The notes: generated by a model not told the origin, from the sequence alone. DNA of 64,000 bases from Microtetraspora glauca (GCA_000721275.1 JOFO01000007.1:152211-216210); one strand, 5' to 3'. Shown: positions 51,478 through 60,385, numbered from the stretch's first letter. Numbers and translations are program-made.

Positions 51478-53067
51478 TCACTGGCCGTCCGCCGCGACCG
51501 TGCTGCTCTTCAGCGCGACCTCCTTGATGAAGAGCGTCACCAGGAAGGCGAGCAGCGCGAACGGCGCCGCGTAGAGGAAGACGTCGCCGACGCCGTGCCC
51601 GTACGCGCTCTCCATCACCGTGCGGATCGGGGCGGGCAGCTTGTCCATGTCGGGGATGGCGCTGCCGCTGCCGCCCTGGCCCATCGCCGCCGCGGCCTTC
51701 GGGCCGAGCTCCGCCATGCCCTCCTTGACGTAGTCGGTGACCCGGTGGGCCATGACCGCGCCGAGTGCCGAGACGCCGATCGCACCGCCGAGGGAGCGGA
51801 AGAAGGTGACGACGGAGGAGGCCGCGCCGAGGTCGGCGGGGGCGACCTGGTTCTGCGTGCAGAGCACCAGGTTCTGCATCATCATGCCGAGGCCGAGGCC
51901 GAGGACCGCCATGAAGAGGGCGATGTGCCAGTACGCGGTGTCGTACCGGAGGGTGCCGAGGAGGCCGAGGCCCGCGGCGGCGAGCGCGCCGCCGGAGACC
52001 AGCCACGCCTTCCAGCGGCCGGTCTTGGTGATGATCATGCCGGAGGCCGTCGAGGAGACGAAGAGGCCGGCGATCATCGGGATGGTGAGGACGCCGGACA
52101 TGGTCGGCGACTCGTTGCGGGCGAGCTGGAAGTACTGGCTGAAGAAGACCGTGCCGGCGAACATCGCGACGCCCACGAAGAGCGAGGCGAGCGAGGCCAG
52201 GGTGATGGTCCGGTTGCGGAACAGGCGCAGCGGGATGATCGGCTCGGCCGCCTTGGACTCGACGAGCACGAAGAGCGCGCCGAGCAGCACCGATCCGGCC
52301 ACCATGACGCCGGTCTGCCAGGACACCCAGTCGTACTTGTCGCCGGCGAAGGTGACCCAGATGAGGAGCAGCGAGACGGCGGCGCTGATGAAGAAGGCGC
52401 CGGCCCAGTCGACCTTGACCTCGCGCTTCACGACGGGGAGCTTGAGGGTCTTCTGGAGGACGATCAGGGCGATGACGGCGAACGGCACGCCGACGTAGAA
52501 GCACCAGCGCCAGCCGAGCCAGTCGGTGTCGGTGATGACGCCGCCGAGCAGCGGGCCGCCGACGGTGGCGACGGCGAAGACGGCGCCCAGGTAGCCGCTG
52601 TACCGGCCGCGCTCGCGCGGGGCGATCATGGCGGCCAGGATGATCTGGGAGAGGGCGGTGAGTCCGCCGACGCCGATGCCCTGGACGACGCGGCAGGCGA
52701 TGAGCATGCCGGTGGACTGGGAGAGTCCGGCGACGATCGAGCCCGCCACGTAGATGGCCAGGGCTATCTGGATGAGCAGCTTCTTGGAGAAGAGGTCGGC
52801 CAGCTTGCCCCAGAGCGGGGTGGTGGCGGTCATCGCGAGCAGGGTGGCGGTGACGACCCAGGTGTAGGCGGACTGGGTGCCCTCCAGGTCGGTGATGATC
52901 TGGGGGAGGGCGTTGGAGACGATCGTCGAGGACAGGATGGCGACGAACATGCCGAGCAGCAGCCCGGACAGCGCCTCCATGATCTGACGGTGCGTCATCG
53001 GAGCGGCGCCGGCTCCGGTGTCGGCCGGGGCGCCCCGCACACCGGTGTCGGGTGTGGTCGTAGCCAT
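51478..53067 (-). CDS. DHA2-family MFS multidrug exporter
   Basis: A 529-residue exporter of the 14-helix DHA2 type. Motif A (G-K-L-A-D-L-F-S-K-K) is near residue 90. The C-terminal outer loop (about 440-490) is a typical extra between the last helix pair. ATG at 53067. It follows the MarR gene by 78 bases in the same orientation, and the operator before marR would control both. The substrate cannot be read from sequence. Confidence 0.93.
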   Translation of the reverse strand: MATTTPDTGVRGAPADTGAGAAPMTHRQIMEALSGLLLGMFVAILSSTIVSNALPQIITDLEGTQSAYTWVVTATLLAMTATTPLWGKLADLFSKKLLIQIALAIYVAGSIVAGLSQSTGMLIACRVVQGIGVGGLTALSQIILAAMIAPRERGRYSGYLGAVFAVATVGGPLLGGVITDTDWLGWRWCFYVGVPFAVIALIVLQKTLKLPVVKREVKVDWAGAFFISAAVSLLLIWVTFAGDKYDWVSWQTGVMVAGSVLLGALFVLVESKAAEPIIPLRLFRNRTITLASLASLFVGVAMFAGTVFFSQYFQLARNESPTMSGVLTIPMIAGLFVSSTASGMIITKTGRWKAWLVSGGALAAAGLGLLGTLRYDTAYWHIALFMAVLGLGLGMMMQNLVLCTQNQVAPADLGAASSVVTFFRSLGGAIGVSALGAVMAHRVTDYVKEGMAELGPKAAAAMGQGGSGSAIPDMDKLPAPIRTVMESAYGHGVGDVFLYAAPFALLAFLVTLFIKEVALKSSTVAADGQ

Positions 53068-53145
53068 GAGGTTCCTCTGGTTTCAAGCGGTTCGCGCGGG
53101 TGGGGCGCGCTCGGGCGTGGTCGAGCGGTCTCTCGTGCGCGGCGG

Positions 53146-53589
53146 TCAGGCGTGGGTGGCCCGGCAGTCCCCGAAGGAGTCGCGGAGTCGGGCGAGCAGG
53201 GCGGTGAGCAGCGCGACGTCGTCGTCGGACCACTCCGCGAGGTGGCGGGCGAAGGAGTCCGTCACCCGCCGGTCGAGTTCGGCGAGCATCCCGACGCCGT
53301 CGTCGGTCAGCCGGAGGATGCGGGAGCGGCCGTCGCCGGGGTCGGGCAGGCGCTCGACCCAGCCGTGGGTGACGGTGTGGGCCACGTGGCGGCTGCACAC
53401 GGACATGTCCACGGCCATGAGTTCGGCGAGCCGGCTCATCCGCATGTCCCCGTGGTGCTTGAGCAGGGCGAGGACGGCGGCGGAGCCGCCCTGGCACTCG
53501 GCGGGCAGGACACGGGCGAGACCGCGCTTCACGGCGCCGAAGGCGCTGATGGCGCGGGCGAGGTCCTCGTAGCGACCGCTCGGTTCCAC
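53146..53589 (-). CDS. MarR-family repressor
   Basis: A 147-residue MarR regulator with the winged-helix core (about 40-115: R-M-S-R-L-A-E-L-M-A-V-D-M-S-V-C-S-R-H, then D-P-G-D-G-R-S). The GTG at 53589 is chosen because it follows GGAAGGGG by 4-5 bases. A start at 53625 is possible but would put an operator copy inside the gene. A Cys in the recognition region (S-V-C-S-R) and one near the end are candidate redox sensors. It precedes the exporter gene and likely represses both. Confidence 0.86.
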   Translation of the reverse strand: MEPSGRYEDLARAISAFGAVKRGLARVLPAECQGGSAAVLALLKHHGDMRMSRLAELMAVDMSVCSRHVAHTVTHGWVERLPDPGDGRSRILRLTDDGVGMLAELDRRVTDSFARHLAEWSDDDVALLTALLARLRDSFGDCRATHA

Positions 53590-53607
53590 CGGGACCCCTT
53601 CCAACTT

Positions 53608-53652
53608 GTTGCTTAGGGCAACCATAGAGATGGATGGTTGCTCCAGGCAAAC
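53608..53652. promoter_or_regulatory. Duplicated MarR operator
   Basis: GTTGC-N5-GCAAC is a perfect inverted repeat at 53608-53622, and GTTGC-N5-GCAAA is a near copy at 53637-53651. Their centres are 29 bases apart, directly upstream of the marR start. The small palindrome CCAT-AGAG-ATGG lies between them. This fits autoregulation of the marR-exporter operon. Confidence 0.7.
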
Positions 53653-53767
53653 TAAATCGGTCAAACGGCGCTAAAGAATCGGCAAAGGGGAGGCGCGGGG
53701 GAGGCTCGGCGGAGGCGGAGTGCCAGGGCTTGGGCCCGTCACCCCGCTTTCGCTAGGGTCCTGGCCC

Positions 53768-54001
53768 ATGGCACACAACCCGCAAGCACCGTACGGCCAG
53801 GGCGCCCAGGGCCCCGAGGGCTACGACCCCGCCGGCAGCACCCAGATGTTCCGCGCCTTCGTCGACGAGGGCACCCCCGAGCAGCGCCGTCCGCAGCAGG
53901 TGGCGGCGACCCAGGGCGGACCGCGCGTCGGCGTGATCGCCGCCGTGATCGCCGGGGTCGCGATCGTCGCCGGGGTCGTCTGGCTCGCCGTCTTCTCCTG
54001 A
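53768..54001 (+). CDS. Small membrane protein of unknown function
   Basis: A 77-residue protein. The first 45 residues are soluble and Gln/Gly/Pro-rich (Y-G-Q-G-A-Q-G-P-E-G-Y-D), with a T-Q-M-F-R-A-F-V-D-E segment; the rest is one transmembrane helix. The ATG at 53768 is chosen over an upstream start because the latter has no ribosome site. The pattern is common in Streptomyces. A perfect 38-bp palindrome follows. Confidence 0.75.
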   Translation: MAHNPQAPYGQGAQGPEGYDPAGSTQMFRAFVDEGTPEQRRPQQVAATQGGPRVGVIAAVIAGVAIVAGVVWLAVFS

Positions 54002-54023
54002 TCCACCGCACCCGCACCGACAC

Positions 54024-54061
54024 GGAGGGGCCGGTTCCGTACGTACGGAACCGGCCCCTCC
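54024..54061. terminator. Perfect 38-bp palindrome, bidirectional terminator
   Basis: Positions 54024-54042 are the exact reverse complement of 54043-54061 with no spacer. The site lies between the convergent small membrane protein gene and the TetR gene. With no unpaired loop the innermost bases stay open in RNA, but a long stem remains. Confidence 0.8.
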
Positions 54062-54084
54062 GTCATGCCTGCCGGAGGCGGCGG

Positions 54085-54702
54085 CTACTCCTGGGGGGCG
54101 TCCAGGGCCGGGGCCAGCACCTCGAAGGCCCGGGCGATCAGGGCGAGCGGATCGGGCGCGCCGGCGCCCTCGCTCCACCGGCACAGCACCGTGTCGAAGG
54201 CGCCGAGCGCCATGCCCGCGGCCAGCGGCGGGTACAGCCCGGCCGGGTCGAGCCCGAGCCGGTCCGCCAGCTCCGCGGCCAGCTCCTCGCGCCAGCCGGC
54301 CTGGTGCTCCAGGAAGCGGGCGAGCAGGCCGGGCGTCCGCAGGATCAGCCGGACCACCGGCAGGGTGCGCTCGGCGTGGTCGCCGCAGGCGGCGAGCGGC
54401 ACGGAGACGGCGTGCAGCAGCGCGGCCGAGGGCGGCTCGGCGGCCGGCCGGGCGGCCAGCTCCGCCCGCATGTCGGCGCCCATCCCGGCCAGGAACTGGA
54501 CGACCACGTCGTCCTTGGACGCGAAGTAGCGGAAGAAGGTCCGCTTGGAGACGCCGGCGGCGGACGCGATCTCGTCGACCGTGACGGCCTCGAAACCCTT
54601 GTGCGCGAAGAGCTGGAGCGCGGTCTCGGTCAGCTCCGTCGCCACCAGCTGCTTCTTGCGCTGGGCGAGGGTCGAGGGGCGGGGGCCGGATGCGGTGCTC
54701 AC
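54085..54702 (-). CDS. TetR-family repressor
   Basis: A 205-residue regulator. The helix-turn-helix covers about residues 20-65 (V-D-E-I-A-S-A-A-G-V-S-K-R-T-F-F-R-Y-F). The rest is a helical ligand domain (about 80-200) without a recognised signature. GTG at 54702. It is divergent from the SDR gene, and the shared region holds an imperfect palindrome that is its likely operator. Confidence 0.88.
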   Translation of the reverse strand: MSTASGPRPSTLAQRKKQLVATELTETALQLFAHKGFEAVTVDEIASAAGVSKRTFFRYFASKDDVVVQFLAGMGADMRAELAARPAAEPPSAALLHAVSVPLAACGDHAERTLPVVRLILRTPGLLARFLEHQAGWREELAAELADRLGLDPAGLYPPLAAGMALGAFDTVLCRWSEGAGAPDPLALIARAFEVLAPALDAPQE

Positions 54703-54762
54703 CGGGCGATGCTAACCCGCCGGTGCCGACCCGGTGCCGTCCGCGACACCGGCCGCTATGTT

Positions 54763-54777
54763 TGACACTCGGTGACA
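54763..54777. promoter_or_regulatory. Operator-like repeat between tetR and SDR genes
   Basis: TGACAC-TCG-GTGACA reads as an inverted repeat of TGnCAC with one mismatched position per arm. It overlaps a TTGACA element (54762-54767) 21 bases before the SDR start, so binding would block that promoter. Confidence 0.5.
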
Positions 54778-54797
54778 CCGACGGCAAGGTGTGCCGT

Positions 54798-55745
54798 ATG
54801 AGTCGTACGCGAACCCCGCACTGGACCGCCGACGCCATCCCCGACCTCACCGGCCGCCTCCACGTCGTCACCGGGGCCACCAGCGGCCTCGGCCTCGCGA
54901 CCACCCGCGCCCTCGCCCGCCGGGGCGGCCGGGTGGTCCTCGCCGTACGGGACGAGCAGAAGGGCCGCCGGACCGTCGCCGCCCTCACCGCCGACGGCAT
55001 CGCCCCGGACCTCCTCACCGTCCGCCGGATCGACCTCGCCGACCTCGACTCGGTGCGCGCCTTCGCGGAGGGCCTGCGCGCCGACCACCCGCGCGTGGAC
55101 GTCCTGGTCAACAACGCGGGCGTGATGGGTCCGCCCCGCACGCTCAGCGCTCAGGGCCACGAGCTCCAGTTCGCCGCCAACCACCTCGGCCACTTCGCCC
55201 TCACCGGCCTGCTGCTCGACCGGCTGCCGGCCGACGGGCGGGTGGTCACCGTCAGCTCGCTGATGCACCGGCAGGGCACCCTGCCGCTCGACGACCCCGC
55301 CGCCCTCACCGGCGAGCGCGACTACGCCCCGATGGCGTTCTACAGCCGCTCGAAGCTGGCCAACGCGGTCTTCGGCCACGAACTGCACCGCCGGCTCACC
55401 GCCGCCGGCAGCCGGGTCCGCAGCCTCCTCGCCCACCCCGGCTACACCGCGACCGGCCTCCAGACCCGGGACATCACCGGCCTCTCCCGGTTCTTCTACA
55501 GCCGGATCGGCAACCCGCTGCTCGCCCAGCGCCCGGAGCGCGGCGCCCTGCCCCAGCTGTACGCGGCGACCGCCCCGGAGGCCGCCGGCGGCGACTTCAT
55601 CGGACCGGACGGCCTGGGCGAACTGCGCGGCCACCCGACCCGGGTCACGCCCTCCGCCACGGCCGCCGACCCGGAGACCGGCCGCCGCCTCTGGGACCTC
55701 TCGGAGGAGCTGACGGGCGTGCGGTACGGGCTCACCGCCAGCTAG
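54798..55745 (+). CDS. Short-chain dehydrogenase/reductase (retinol-dehydrogenase-like)
   Basis: A 315-residue NADP-type SDR. The cofactor motif V-T-G-A-T-S-G-L-G is near residue 25, N-N-A-G-V-M near 100, the catalytic Ser lies in V-S-S-L-M near 152, and Y-S-R-S-K-L-A-N holds the Tyr and Lys near 180. It resembles the oxidoreductases annotated as retinol or light-dependent protochlorophyllide-type reductases. Divergent TetR control is likely. Its stop overlaps the end of the convergent lipoprotein gene by 14 bases. Confidence 0.93.
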   Translation: MSRTRTPHWTADAIPDLTGRLHVVTGATSGLGLATTRALARRGGRVVLAVRDEQKGRRTVAALTADGIAPDLLTVRRIDLADLDSVRAFAEGLRADHPRVDVLVNNAGVMGPPRTLSAQGHELQFAANHLGHFALTGLLLDRLPADGRVVTVSSLMHRQGTLPLDDPAALTGERDYAPMAFYSRSKLANAVFGHELHRRLTAAGSRVRSLLAHPGYTATGLQTRDITGLSRFFYSRIGNPLLAQRPERGALPQLYAATAPEAAGGDFIGPDGLGELRGHPTRVTPSATAADPETGRRLWDLSEELTGVRYGLTAS

Positions 55746-56577
55746 CGGTCACCGCGCGGGTGTCGACGCGCATACCGATCGGCACCCGCCAGGACTCCAC
55801 GCACACCGTGTACGTCCGGGTGCGGGCCGACCCCGCGGCGATCGGGGCCGGCAGCGGCTGGCTGGTGGTGACCGTGCCCCAGTCGATGCCGAGTGCGCCG
55901 ACGATGTGGGTCTCGAAGGTGGCGGTGCCGGAGGCGGCGGGGGAGCCGCCGGTGTTCCGGAAGGTCACCGTGACCCGCTCGCACCAGCGCGTGTCGGCGT
56001 CGGCGGTCACCGGCGCGGAGACGGTCAGCACGGCCGGCCCGGGCGGGGGCGCGGGCGTGGTCGGCCGCGGCGAGGGGGCGGTGGCGGTCGGCGCGGGCGT
56101 GGTGGGCGCGGGCGGGGGGTTGGGGGTACGCGGCGGGGGCGTCGTCGCGCCGGACGACGGGGCGCCGGAGGACGGGCCGCCGGGCGGCGCGCCCGGAGCC
56201 GTACCCCCTCCGGAGCCGCCGGCCCGACCCGTACCGCCGGGTCCCGCGCCGGCGCCCGTACGGCTGCCGGACGGGCCGGGGCCCGTGCTCGCGCCCGTGC
56301 GCGGCTCCGGGCCGGCGGACGGGGGCGACGGTGAGGCGCCCGGCGGGGACGGCGGTGCGGAGGGCGGCGGGGACGAGGTGCTGGAGGCGAGGCCGGGCGC
56401 CGTGGGGCTGTCCAGCGGGACCAGGGTGACCGCGCCCGAAGGGCCGACCGCGCCGCCCGGCGAGGGACCGGCGCCGACCGCCGCGAACCCCTCGCCGTCC
56501 CCTCCGCCTCCGCACGCGGTGAGCGCTCCGCCGAGGCAGAGCGCCACCGCCACGAGTACCGGCTTCCTGCGCCTCAT
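55732..56577 (-). CDS. Pro-rich lipoprotein of unknown function
   Basis: A 281-residue lipoprotein. The signal ends in the lipobox L-T-A-C (Cys near residue 22). A long Pro/Ser/Gly/Thr-rich segment (about 40-175) acts as a spacer from the membrane. The C-terminal 105 residues form a beta-rich domain with two Cys (R-W-C-E-R, Y-T-V-C-V-E). The ATG at 56577 is fixed by the signal peptide; the reading frame extends further but without a ribosome site. Function unknown. Confidence 0.78.
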   Translation of the reverse strand: MRRRKPVLVAVALCLGGALTACGGGGDGEGFAAVGAGPSPGGAVGPSGAVTLVPLDSPTAPGLASSTSSPPPSAPPSPPGASPSPPSAGPEPRTGASTGPGPSGSRTGAGAGPGGTGRAGGSGGGTAPGAPPGGPSSGAPSSGATTPPPRTPNPPPAPTTPAPTATAPSPRPTTPAPPPGPAVLTVSAPVTADADTRWCERVTVTFRNTGGSPAASGTATFETHIVGALGIDWGTVTTSQPLPAPIAAGSARTRTYTVCVESWRVPIGMRVDTRAVTASWR

Positions 56578-56627
56578 GCGCCCCAGTGTGGCTGACGGTT
56601 CGTCACCGAGGGGCGGATTCGCGGAAG

Positions 56628-57551
56628 TCAGTCGGAGATCAGGCCCTCGCGGAGCTGTGCGAGGGTGCGGGTCAGCAGCCGCGAGACGTGCATCTGCGAG
56701 ATGCCGACCTCCTCGCCGATCTGCGACTGGGTCATGTTCGCGAAGAACCGCAGCATGATGATCTGCCGCTCCCGGGGCGGGAGTTTGGCGAGCAGCGGCT
56801 TCAGCGACTCGCGGTACTCGACGCCCTCCAGCGCCGCGTCCTCGTAGCCCAGGCGGTCCGCGAGGGAGCCCTCGCCGCCGTCGTCCTCCGGGGACGGCGA
56901 GTCGAGCGAGGAAGCCGTGTACGCGTTGCCCACCGCGAGGCCGTCGACGACGTCCTCCTCCGACACCCCGAGGACGGCGGCGAGTTCGGCGACGGTCGGC
57001 GAGCGGTCGAGCTTCTGCGCGAGCTCGTCGCCGGCCTTGGTGAGCGCGAGCCGCAGCTCCTGGAGGCGGCGCGGCACCCGCACCGACCACGAGGTGTCCC
57101 GGAAGAAGCGCTTGATCTCGCCGACGACCGTCGGCATCGCGAACGTCGGGAACTCCACGCCCCGTTCGCAGTCGAAGCGGTCGATCGCCTTGATCAGCCC
57201 GATGGTGCCGACCTGGACGATGTCCTCCATCGGCTCGTTGCGCGAGCGGAAGCGGGCCGCCGCGTACCGCACGAGCGGGAGGTTCAGCTCGATGAGGGTG
57301 TCGCGGACGTAGGTCCGCTCCGGGCTGTCCGCCGCCGCGCCCTCGGCGTCGAGCGCGCGCAGCCGCAGGAACAGGGAACGGGAGAGGGTGCGGGTGTCGA
57401 GGGCCGCCGGCGCGACGGCGGGCTCGGGCACGGGAAGCGCCCCGCTCTCGGCCGCGGTCGTCGCCGTCTTCTGCACGGGCACGGGCTCGGGCACGAGGAC
57501 CGGGACGGGCGTGAGCGTGAGCACCTTCGAGCTGCCCTGATCTGCGGACAT
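56628..57551 (-). CDS. sigN: SigB/SigF-family sigma factor (probable SigN)
   Basis: A 307-residue group III sigma factor. After an 80-residue Pro/Val/Ala-rich leader, regions 2 ([19 protein letters not shown]), 3 and 4 ([21 protein letters not shown]) are complete. It is close in sequence to the sigma factor encoded just upstream on the same strand. In S. coelicolor sigN and sigF are adjacent, which is the basis for the symbol. ATG at 57551. These factors act in stress and development. Confidence 0.82.
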   Translation of the reverse strand: MSADQGSSKVLTLTPVPVLVPEPVPVQKTATTAAESGALPVPEPAVAPAALDTRTLSRSLFLRLRALDAEGAAADSPERTYVRDTLIELNLPLVRYAAARFRSRNEPMEDIVQVGTIGLIKAIDRFDCERGVEFPTFAMPTVVGEIKRFFRDTSWSVRVPRRLQELRLALTKAGDELAQKLDRSPTVAELAAVLGVSEEDVVDGLAVGNAYTASSLDSPSPEDDGGEGSLADRLGYEDAALEGVEYRESLKPLLAKLPPRERQIIMLRFFANMTQSQIGEEVGISQMHVSRLLTRTLAQLREGLISD

Positions 57552-57690
57552 GCCACCCCCTAGAGGTCGCGGACGGTCGCGGTGGGCCGCGACCATCGGA
57601 GGAACGCAGCTTCCACCTGAATACCGGCCGTGGGGCTGCGGCAAACGCGTCCCCAGCAGAATGTCACATGTCGGCAACACGCTGTAGTGA

Positions 57691-57702
57691 CTTGTCGACA
57701 AG
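57691..57702. promoter_or_regulatory. Palindrome in the sigN promoter region
   Basis: CTTGTCGACAAG is a perfect 12-bp palindrome about 140 bases before the sigN start, in the 236-base gap between the two sigma genes. The rest of the gap is less GC-rich and must hold the sigN promoter. No SigB-type GGGTAT box was found. Confidence 0.4.
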
Positions 57703-57787
57703 GAGAGGTGGCATATCCGCAGGAAATGAGGGGTGTGGGGCGGTTGGGGCGGCGCAGAACCGTTTCGGACCTGTCCACCCGTTCCGG

Positions 57788-58642
57788 TCATGCCTCGATT
57801 CTGTTTGCGGATCTCAGGCGGGCGAAGCTCCGGGCGAGGAGCCTTGACACGTGCATCTGCGAGACGCCGAGCTCCTGGCTGATCTGAGACTGCGTCAAGT
57901 TGCTGTAGTAGCGCAGCATCAGGATCCGCTGCTCCCGCTCGGGCAGCTGGACGAGCAGGTGCCGGACCAGGTCGCGGTGCTCGACGCCGGCCAGCGCGGG
58001 GTCCTCGTACCCGAGCCGGTCGAGCAGTCCGGGCAGCCCGTCGCCCTCCTGCGCGGCCTCCAGGGACGTGGCGTGGTACGACCGTCCGGCCTCGATGCAG
58101 GCGAGCACCTCGTCCTCGCCGATCCGCAGCCGCTCGGCGATCTCGGCGGTGGTGGGGGAGCGGCCGTGCGCCGTCGTCAGGTCCTCGGTGGCGCCGTTGA
58201 CCTGCACCCACAGCTCGTGGAGCCGGCGCGGCACGTGGACGGTGCGGACGTTGTCGCGGAAGTAGCGCTTGATCTCGCCGACCACCGTGGGCATCGCGAA
58301 GGTGGGGAACTGCACGCCCCGGTCCGGGTCGAAGCGGTCGATCGCGTTGATCAGCCCGATGGTGCCGACCTGGACGACGTCCTCCATCGGCTCGTTGCGG
58401 GAGCGGAACCGGGCCGCCGCGTACCGCACGAGCGGCAGGTTGGCCTCGATGAGGGCGCCGCGCACCCGGTCGTGCTCGGGCGTGCCCGGCTCCAGGTTCT
58501 TCAGCTGCCCGAAGAGCACCTGGGTGAGCGCCCGGGTGTCGGCGCCGCGGGTGCTCTGCGGCCGGGGCCGCGGGGTCTCCGGGGTGCCGCCCGCCTCGTG
58601 CTGGGGCGGGACCTGAGGTGCTGTACTGGCCGGCACGTTCAC
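57788..58642 (-). CDS. sigF: SigB/SigF-family sigma factor (probable SigF)
   Basis: A 284-residue group III sigma factor with complete regions 2, 3 and 4 ([37 protein letters not shown]). The start is the GTG at 58642 after AAAGGGGTGGC, giving about the length of S. coelicolor SigF (287). The TTG at 58690 lacks a ribosome site. SigF acts late in sporulation. The identification rests on length, family and the adjacent sigN-like gene. No anti-sigma gene is adjacent. Confidence 0.82.
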   Translation of the reverse strand: MNVPASTAPQVPPQHEAGGTPETPRPRPQSTRGADTRALTQVLFGQLKNLEPGTPEHDRVRGALIEANLPLVRYAAARFRSRNEPMEDVVQVGTIGLINAIDRFDPDRGVQFPTFAMPTVVGEIKRYFRDNVRTVHVPRRLHELWVQVNGATEDLTTAHGRSPTTAEIAERLRIGEDEVLACIEAGRSYHATSLEAAQEGDGLPGLLDRLGYEDPALAGVEHRDLVRHLLVQLPEREQRILMLRYYSNLTQSQISQELGVSQMHVSRLLARSFARLRSANRIEA

Positions 58643-58834
58643 GCCACCCCTTTGGCTGGTGTAGCTGCTCGACTGGGCAACTGCGGTCAAACGGTCAAAC
58701 GGTCAATTCATCCGTCAAAAGCGGTCATAGCATCACAAGACATGTCCACTGTGTGCAAGCACCGCATAACGACGTGTTGAAGGCATGGTGGACGACAAAC
58801 CGGAGGCCAGGGGTGCGCGAGGCCTCAACGCGCG

Positions 58835-58863
58835 AGACCCCCCGCCCGGACGGCGGGGGGTCT
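58835..58863 (-). terminator. Terminator after the Dabb protein gene
   Basis: A perfect 12-bp stem (58835-58846 with 58852-58863) with a 5-base loop. It lies 70 bases after the stop of the minus-strand Dabb gene and before the sigF promoter. Confidence 0.65.
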
Positions 58864-58889
58864 GGTGGAGACGTACGGCGGCGCGTACC

Positions 58890-58940
58890 CCTGGAAAGGT
58901 TCTGGAGAATCCTGGAGGATCCTGGAAGGGTCCTAGAAGG
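58890..58940. repeat. Five tandem 10-bp repeats
   Basis: Units near CCTGGAAAGG, TTCTGGAGAA, TCCTGGAGGA, TCCTGGAAGG and TCCTAGAAGG follow each other with a 10-11-base period. The last one contains the stop codon of the Dabb gene, so the repeat extends the 3' end of that transcript. Confidence 0.7.
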
Positions 58941-59226
58941 GGTAGTCCGCGATCACCCAGGTGGAGAACTCGCGCCACAGCGCGACGCCGGCCTGGTGCG
59001 CCGGGTGGTCCAGGTACCGCTGGAGGGCGTCCATGTCCTCGACGGCCGAGTTGATCGCGAAGTCGTACGCGATCGGCCGCTCCGACACGTTCCAGTCGCA
59101 CTCCCAGAAGCGCAGCTCGTCGATCTGCCCGCCGAGCGCCCGGAAGGCCTCGACACCGGCGACGACGCGCGGGTCGTCCCGCTCGACGCCCTCGTTGAGC
59201 TTGAAGAGGACCAGATGGCGGATCAC
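58933..59226 (-). CDS. Dabb-family (stress-responsive A/B barrel) protein
   Basis: A 97-residue dimeric alpha-beta barrel protein. Features are M-I-R-H-L-V-L-F-K-L at the start, L-R-F-W-E-C-D-W-N near residue 38 and Y-L-D-H-P-A-H near residue 73. Members act as small stress proteins or cyclases; function here unknown. It lies 8 bases after the small membrane protein gene in the same orientation. Confidence 0.92.
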   Translation of the reverse strand: MIRHLVLFKLNEGVERDDPRVVAGVEAFRALGGQIDELRFWECDWNVSERPIAYDFAINSAVEDMDALQRYLDHPAHQAGVALWREFSTWVIADYPF

Positions 59227-59234
59227 CGGGGCTC

Positions 59235-59399
59235 CTAGTTGATGAGTTCTGTCATGAACTCTCCGACGCCCTTGGCGGCGCTGGAAAGGCCCTCGAAGCC
59301 TATCTGGACCAGGTCGGCCGAACGGTCCGGGGATGTGATGATCGCGTACAGCACGAAGACCCCGAACGCGTAGACCGCGACTTTCCTCGCCTGGGACAT
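59235..59399 (-). CDS. Small single-helix membrane protein
   Basis: A 54-residue protein with one N-terminal transmembrane helix (V-A-V-Y-A-F-G-V-F-V-L-Y-A-I-I) and a short amphipathic tail ending F-M-T-E-L-I-N. The ATG at 59399 follows GGAGGACGG. A conserved Streptomyces gene at this place, to my memory; function unknown. Probably cotranscribed with the Dabb gene (8 bases apart). Confidence 0.75.
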   Translation of the reverse strand: MSQARKVAVYAFGVFVLYAIITSPDRSADLVQIGFEGLSSAAKGVGEFMTELIN

Positions 59400-59829
59400 C
59401 CGTCCTCCCCCTCCCGGCGCCGGCATTCGGCCTCGGCGGTGGCCCACTCTAACCGAGCCTTTATGGACCAAGGGCCCTGCCATCGGGGTCTTTCGCCGCC
59501 CCCCGTACGGGTGCGGGCGGAGCAGGATGGAGAGCGAGCCCGGCGGATCTGGCAGGAATCCGCGGGGCGATGGAACCGGCCCGCACTGCGGGGTCCGCGC
59601 CGCGAGCTTCCCCCCTGACTGCGGCGCAGGACTAGGCGGACCGGTTCTCGTCGGGGGGAGCGGCTTGTCCCCCCGATGCCGCTCCCCCCGTCCTCACTCC
59701 CCGCCCTCCCTCGTTCTCCCCTCCCCCTCCCCGCCTTCACGCGTGACCGCCCGTCAGAACCGTGTGCTCTGTACGGTGCTGAGTGGCAGCGTTCCCTCGG
59801 TTCGGTTCGGTTCGCGAAAGGCGCGGCAC
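59400..59829 (+). other. Divergent upstream region of the TrmO-like gene
   Basis: About 430 bases without a supported gene. It holds a long pyrimidine-rich tract on the plus strand (about 59690-59740) and a run of three GGTTC units (about 59798-59813) just before the gene. It should contain promoters for both directions. Confidence 0.4.
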
Positions 59830-60345
59830 ATGACGGAGAGCACGGCGTACAGCACAGCGGACAGCGCGGCGGAGAACGGCGCTCCCGGAGAGGTCGTCTC
59901 GGCGCCCGTGGGCCGGGTGGTCGGCGGCCGTACGGAGGTGCGGGACGACGAGTGGGGCGAGGTACCGGCGGTGATCCGGCTGGACTCGCGCTTCGGGCCC
60001 GAGGCCCTCGCCGGCCTGGACGCCTTCTCGCATGTCGAGGTCGTCTACCACTTCGACCGGGTGCCCGCGGAGAAGGTGGAGACCGGCGCCCGGCACCCGC
60101 GCGGCAACACCGACTGGCCCCTCGTCGGCATCTTCGCCCAGCGCGGCAAGAACCGCCCCAACCGGCTGGGCGTCTCCCGCTGCCGGCTGCTGCGCGTCGA
60201 CGGACGGGACCTCCACGTGGAGGGTCTGGACGCGGTCGACGGCACCCCCGTGCTCGACATCAAGCCGTACATGACCGAGTTCGGGCCCCGGGGCGCCGTC
60301 AGCCAGCCCGCGTGGGCCACCGAGATCATGCGGCACTACTACTGA
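59830..60345 (+). CDS. TrmO/TsaA-like tRNA methyltransferase domain protein
   Basis: A 171-residue TsaA/YaeB-type protein of the family that uses SAM to methylate N6-threonylcarbamoyl-A37 in tRNA-Thr. Features are P-V-G-R-V near residue 26, L-D-A-F-S-H-V-E-V-V-Y near 67, R-H-P-R-G-N near 90 and F-A-Q-R-G-K-N-R-P-N-R-L-G-V near 105, then D-I-K-P-Y near 145. ATG at 59830 after GAAAGGCGCGGC. A terminator follows. Its tRNA target is inferred from family only. Confidence 0.88.
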   Translation: MTESTAYSTADSAAENGAPGEVVSAPVGRVVGGRTEVRDDEWGEVPAVIRLDSRFGPEALAGLDAFSHVEVVYHFDRVPAEKVETGARHPRGNTDWPLVGIFAQRGKNRPNRLGVSRCRLLRVDGRDLHVEGLDAVDGTPVLDIKPYMTEFGPRGAVSQPAWATEIMRHYY

Positions 60346-60385
60346 CCCGCAGAGCCCTCAGCGCGCGAGGATGCCCACAACGCAC

